A stretch of 7,401 bases of DNA from positions 1 to 7,401 of the forward strand of contig JABHFC010000330.1 in assembly GCA_018676275.1 (NCBI GenBank). Direction: 5' to 3'. The notes beneath the pieces were generated by a model. The model was not told the origin of the DNA and searched no databases. It saw only the letters and a program-made list of their open reading frames with translations. The translations under genes and the position numbers were made by a program. Below, piece after piece: positions 7,041-7,401 of the stretch. The stretch comes from Gammaproteobacteria bacterium (lineage in GTDB: Bacteria; Pseudomonadota; Gammaproteobacteria; Eutrophobiales; Eutrophobiaceae). How positions within the stretch are numbered: position 1 is the stretch's first letter; each line of letters begins with the position of its first letter.

Positions 7041-7401
7041 TTAGTTAGATAATGACCAGAACTTCAGGCGTAACCAGTCTACGAAATCTCTGCTCCAGAT
7101 TGAGATGAGTTTTCGTTCATCAATTTCGACCTGCGCAATGCCTTCCATACCAATTTGTAATTCCTTATCAAATTCAATTAATTCTGCTTCCACCATGAAA
7201 AATGTTTGCTTATCTTCAGGTACTGTTGTTGGTGTGATTCGAATTATTTTAAAATCATATGGTTTTTCTGGTATTGCTGATAAATATAAAAGTCCTGTTT
7301 GTCCTATTTGAATATCGGCAATTCGATTTTCCTTTATCTTCAAATCAATTCGATAATCGTCAAGAGGGGATATCTCGAAAAGCAAATCACCCTGAGAGAC
7401 A
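7041..7401 (-). CDS. HlyD-like periplasmic adaptor, C-terminal part
   Basis: This is the 3' part of a gene whose start lies beyond the right edge; the frame is open to 7401, and the residues VSQGDLLFEISPLD just inside the edge continue a half-lipoyl segment, so the TTG at 7385 is not a true start. What follows (YRIDLKIKENRIADIQIGQTG, LQIGMEGIAQVEIDERK) is the beta-barrel and membrane-proximal region of HlyD/membrane-fusion proteins, with the usual 'GMEGIAQV' turn. The tail IWSRDFVDWLRLKFW is rich in aromatic and basic residues, a C-terminal pattern I associate with adaptors of this kind. It is the first gene of the operon visible here and is followed after 8 nt by the M50 fusion gene, so the two adaptor-like parts probably act in one complex. 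Whether it has an N-terminal membrane anchor cannot be seen. Confidence 0.82.
   Translation of the reverse strand, partial: VSQGDLLFEISPLDDYRIDLKIKENRIADIQIGQTGLLYLSAIPEKPYDFKIIRITPTTVPEDKQTFFMVEAELIEFDKELQIGMEGIAQVEIDERKLISIWSRDFVDWLRLKFWSLSN

Overview
The window looks like part of a Gram-negative chromosome, probably a gammaproteobacterium and possibly marine. This rests on moderate-to-low G+C, periplasmic membrane-fusion (HlyD-type) proteins that imply an outer membrane, and a style of halogenase and TrpB-like enzyme common in such bacteria. The taxonomic call is inference. There are six genes, two of them cut by the window edges, and almost no non-coding DNA.

Left part (1-2016): the 3' end of a TrpB2-type tryptophan synthase beta-like gene runs rightward. 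It converges, across about 70 bp, on a leftward gene for a flavin-dependent tryptophan-halogenase-family protein whose flavin-binding and catalytic motifs are all present. A 140-bp gap (2017-2156) separates the halogenase from the next gene. It holds a likely hairpin terminator for the upstream operon and at most a weak promoter for the halogenase.

Right part (2157-7401): four tightly packed leftward genes form one operon whose 5' end lies outside the window. In transcription order they are: an HlyD-like adaptor (only its C-terminal part is present); a 713-residue polytopic membrane protein that fuses a PqqD-like domain, an M50/site-2-protease-like HELAH core and a periplasmic adaptor-like tail; a SecA-like ATPase; and a small secreted HlyD/RND-type adaptor with a signal peptide. 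Spacings are 8 nt, an overlap of about 8 nt, and 18 nt.

The operon is the most interesting content. It resembles an export machine in which a SecA-type motor stands beside adaptor proteins, where a type I system would have an ABC transporter. The SecA homologue keeps every DEAD-motor motif but ends just after the first part of the helical scaffold, so it lacks the helical wing domain, two-helix finger and C-terminal zinc tail of housekeeping SecA. It also carries a roughly 19-residue insert before its DEVD motif. The M50 fusion could process or anchor a substrate, with its PqqD-like domain as a possible peptide-recognition module. No substrate gene is visible. It would most likely lie beyond position 7401 or elsewhere in the genome. 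The joint function is inferred from gene order and domain content and is not established by the sequence alone.
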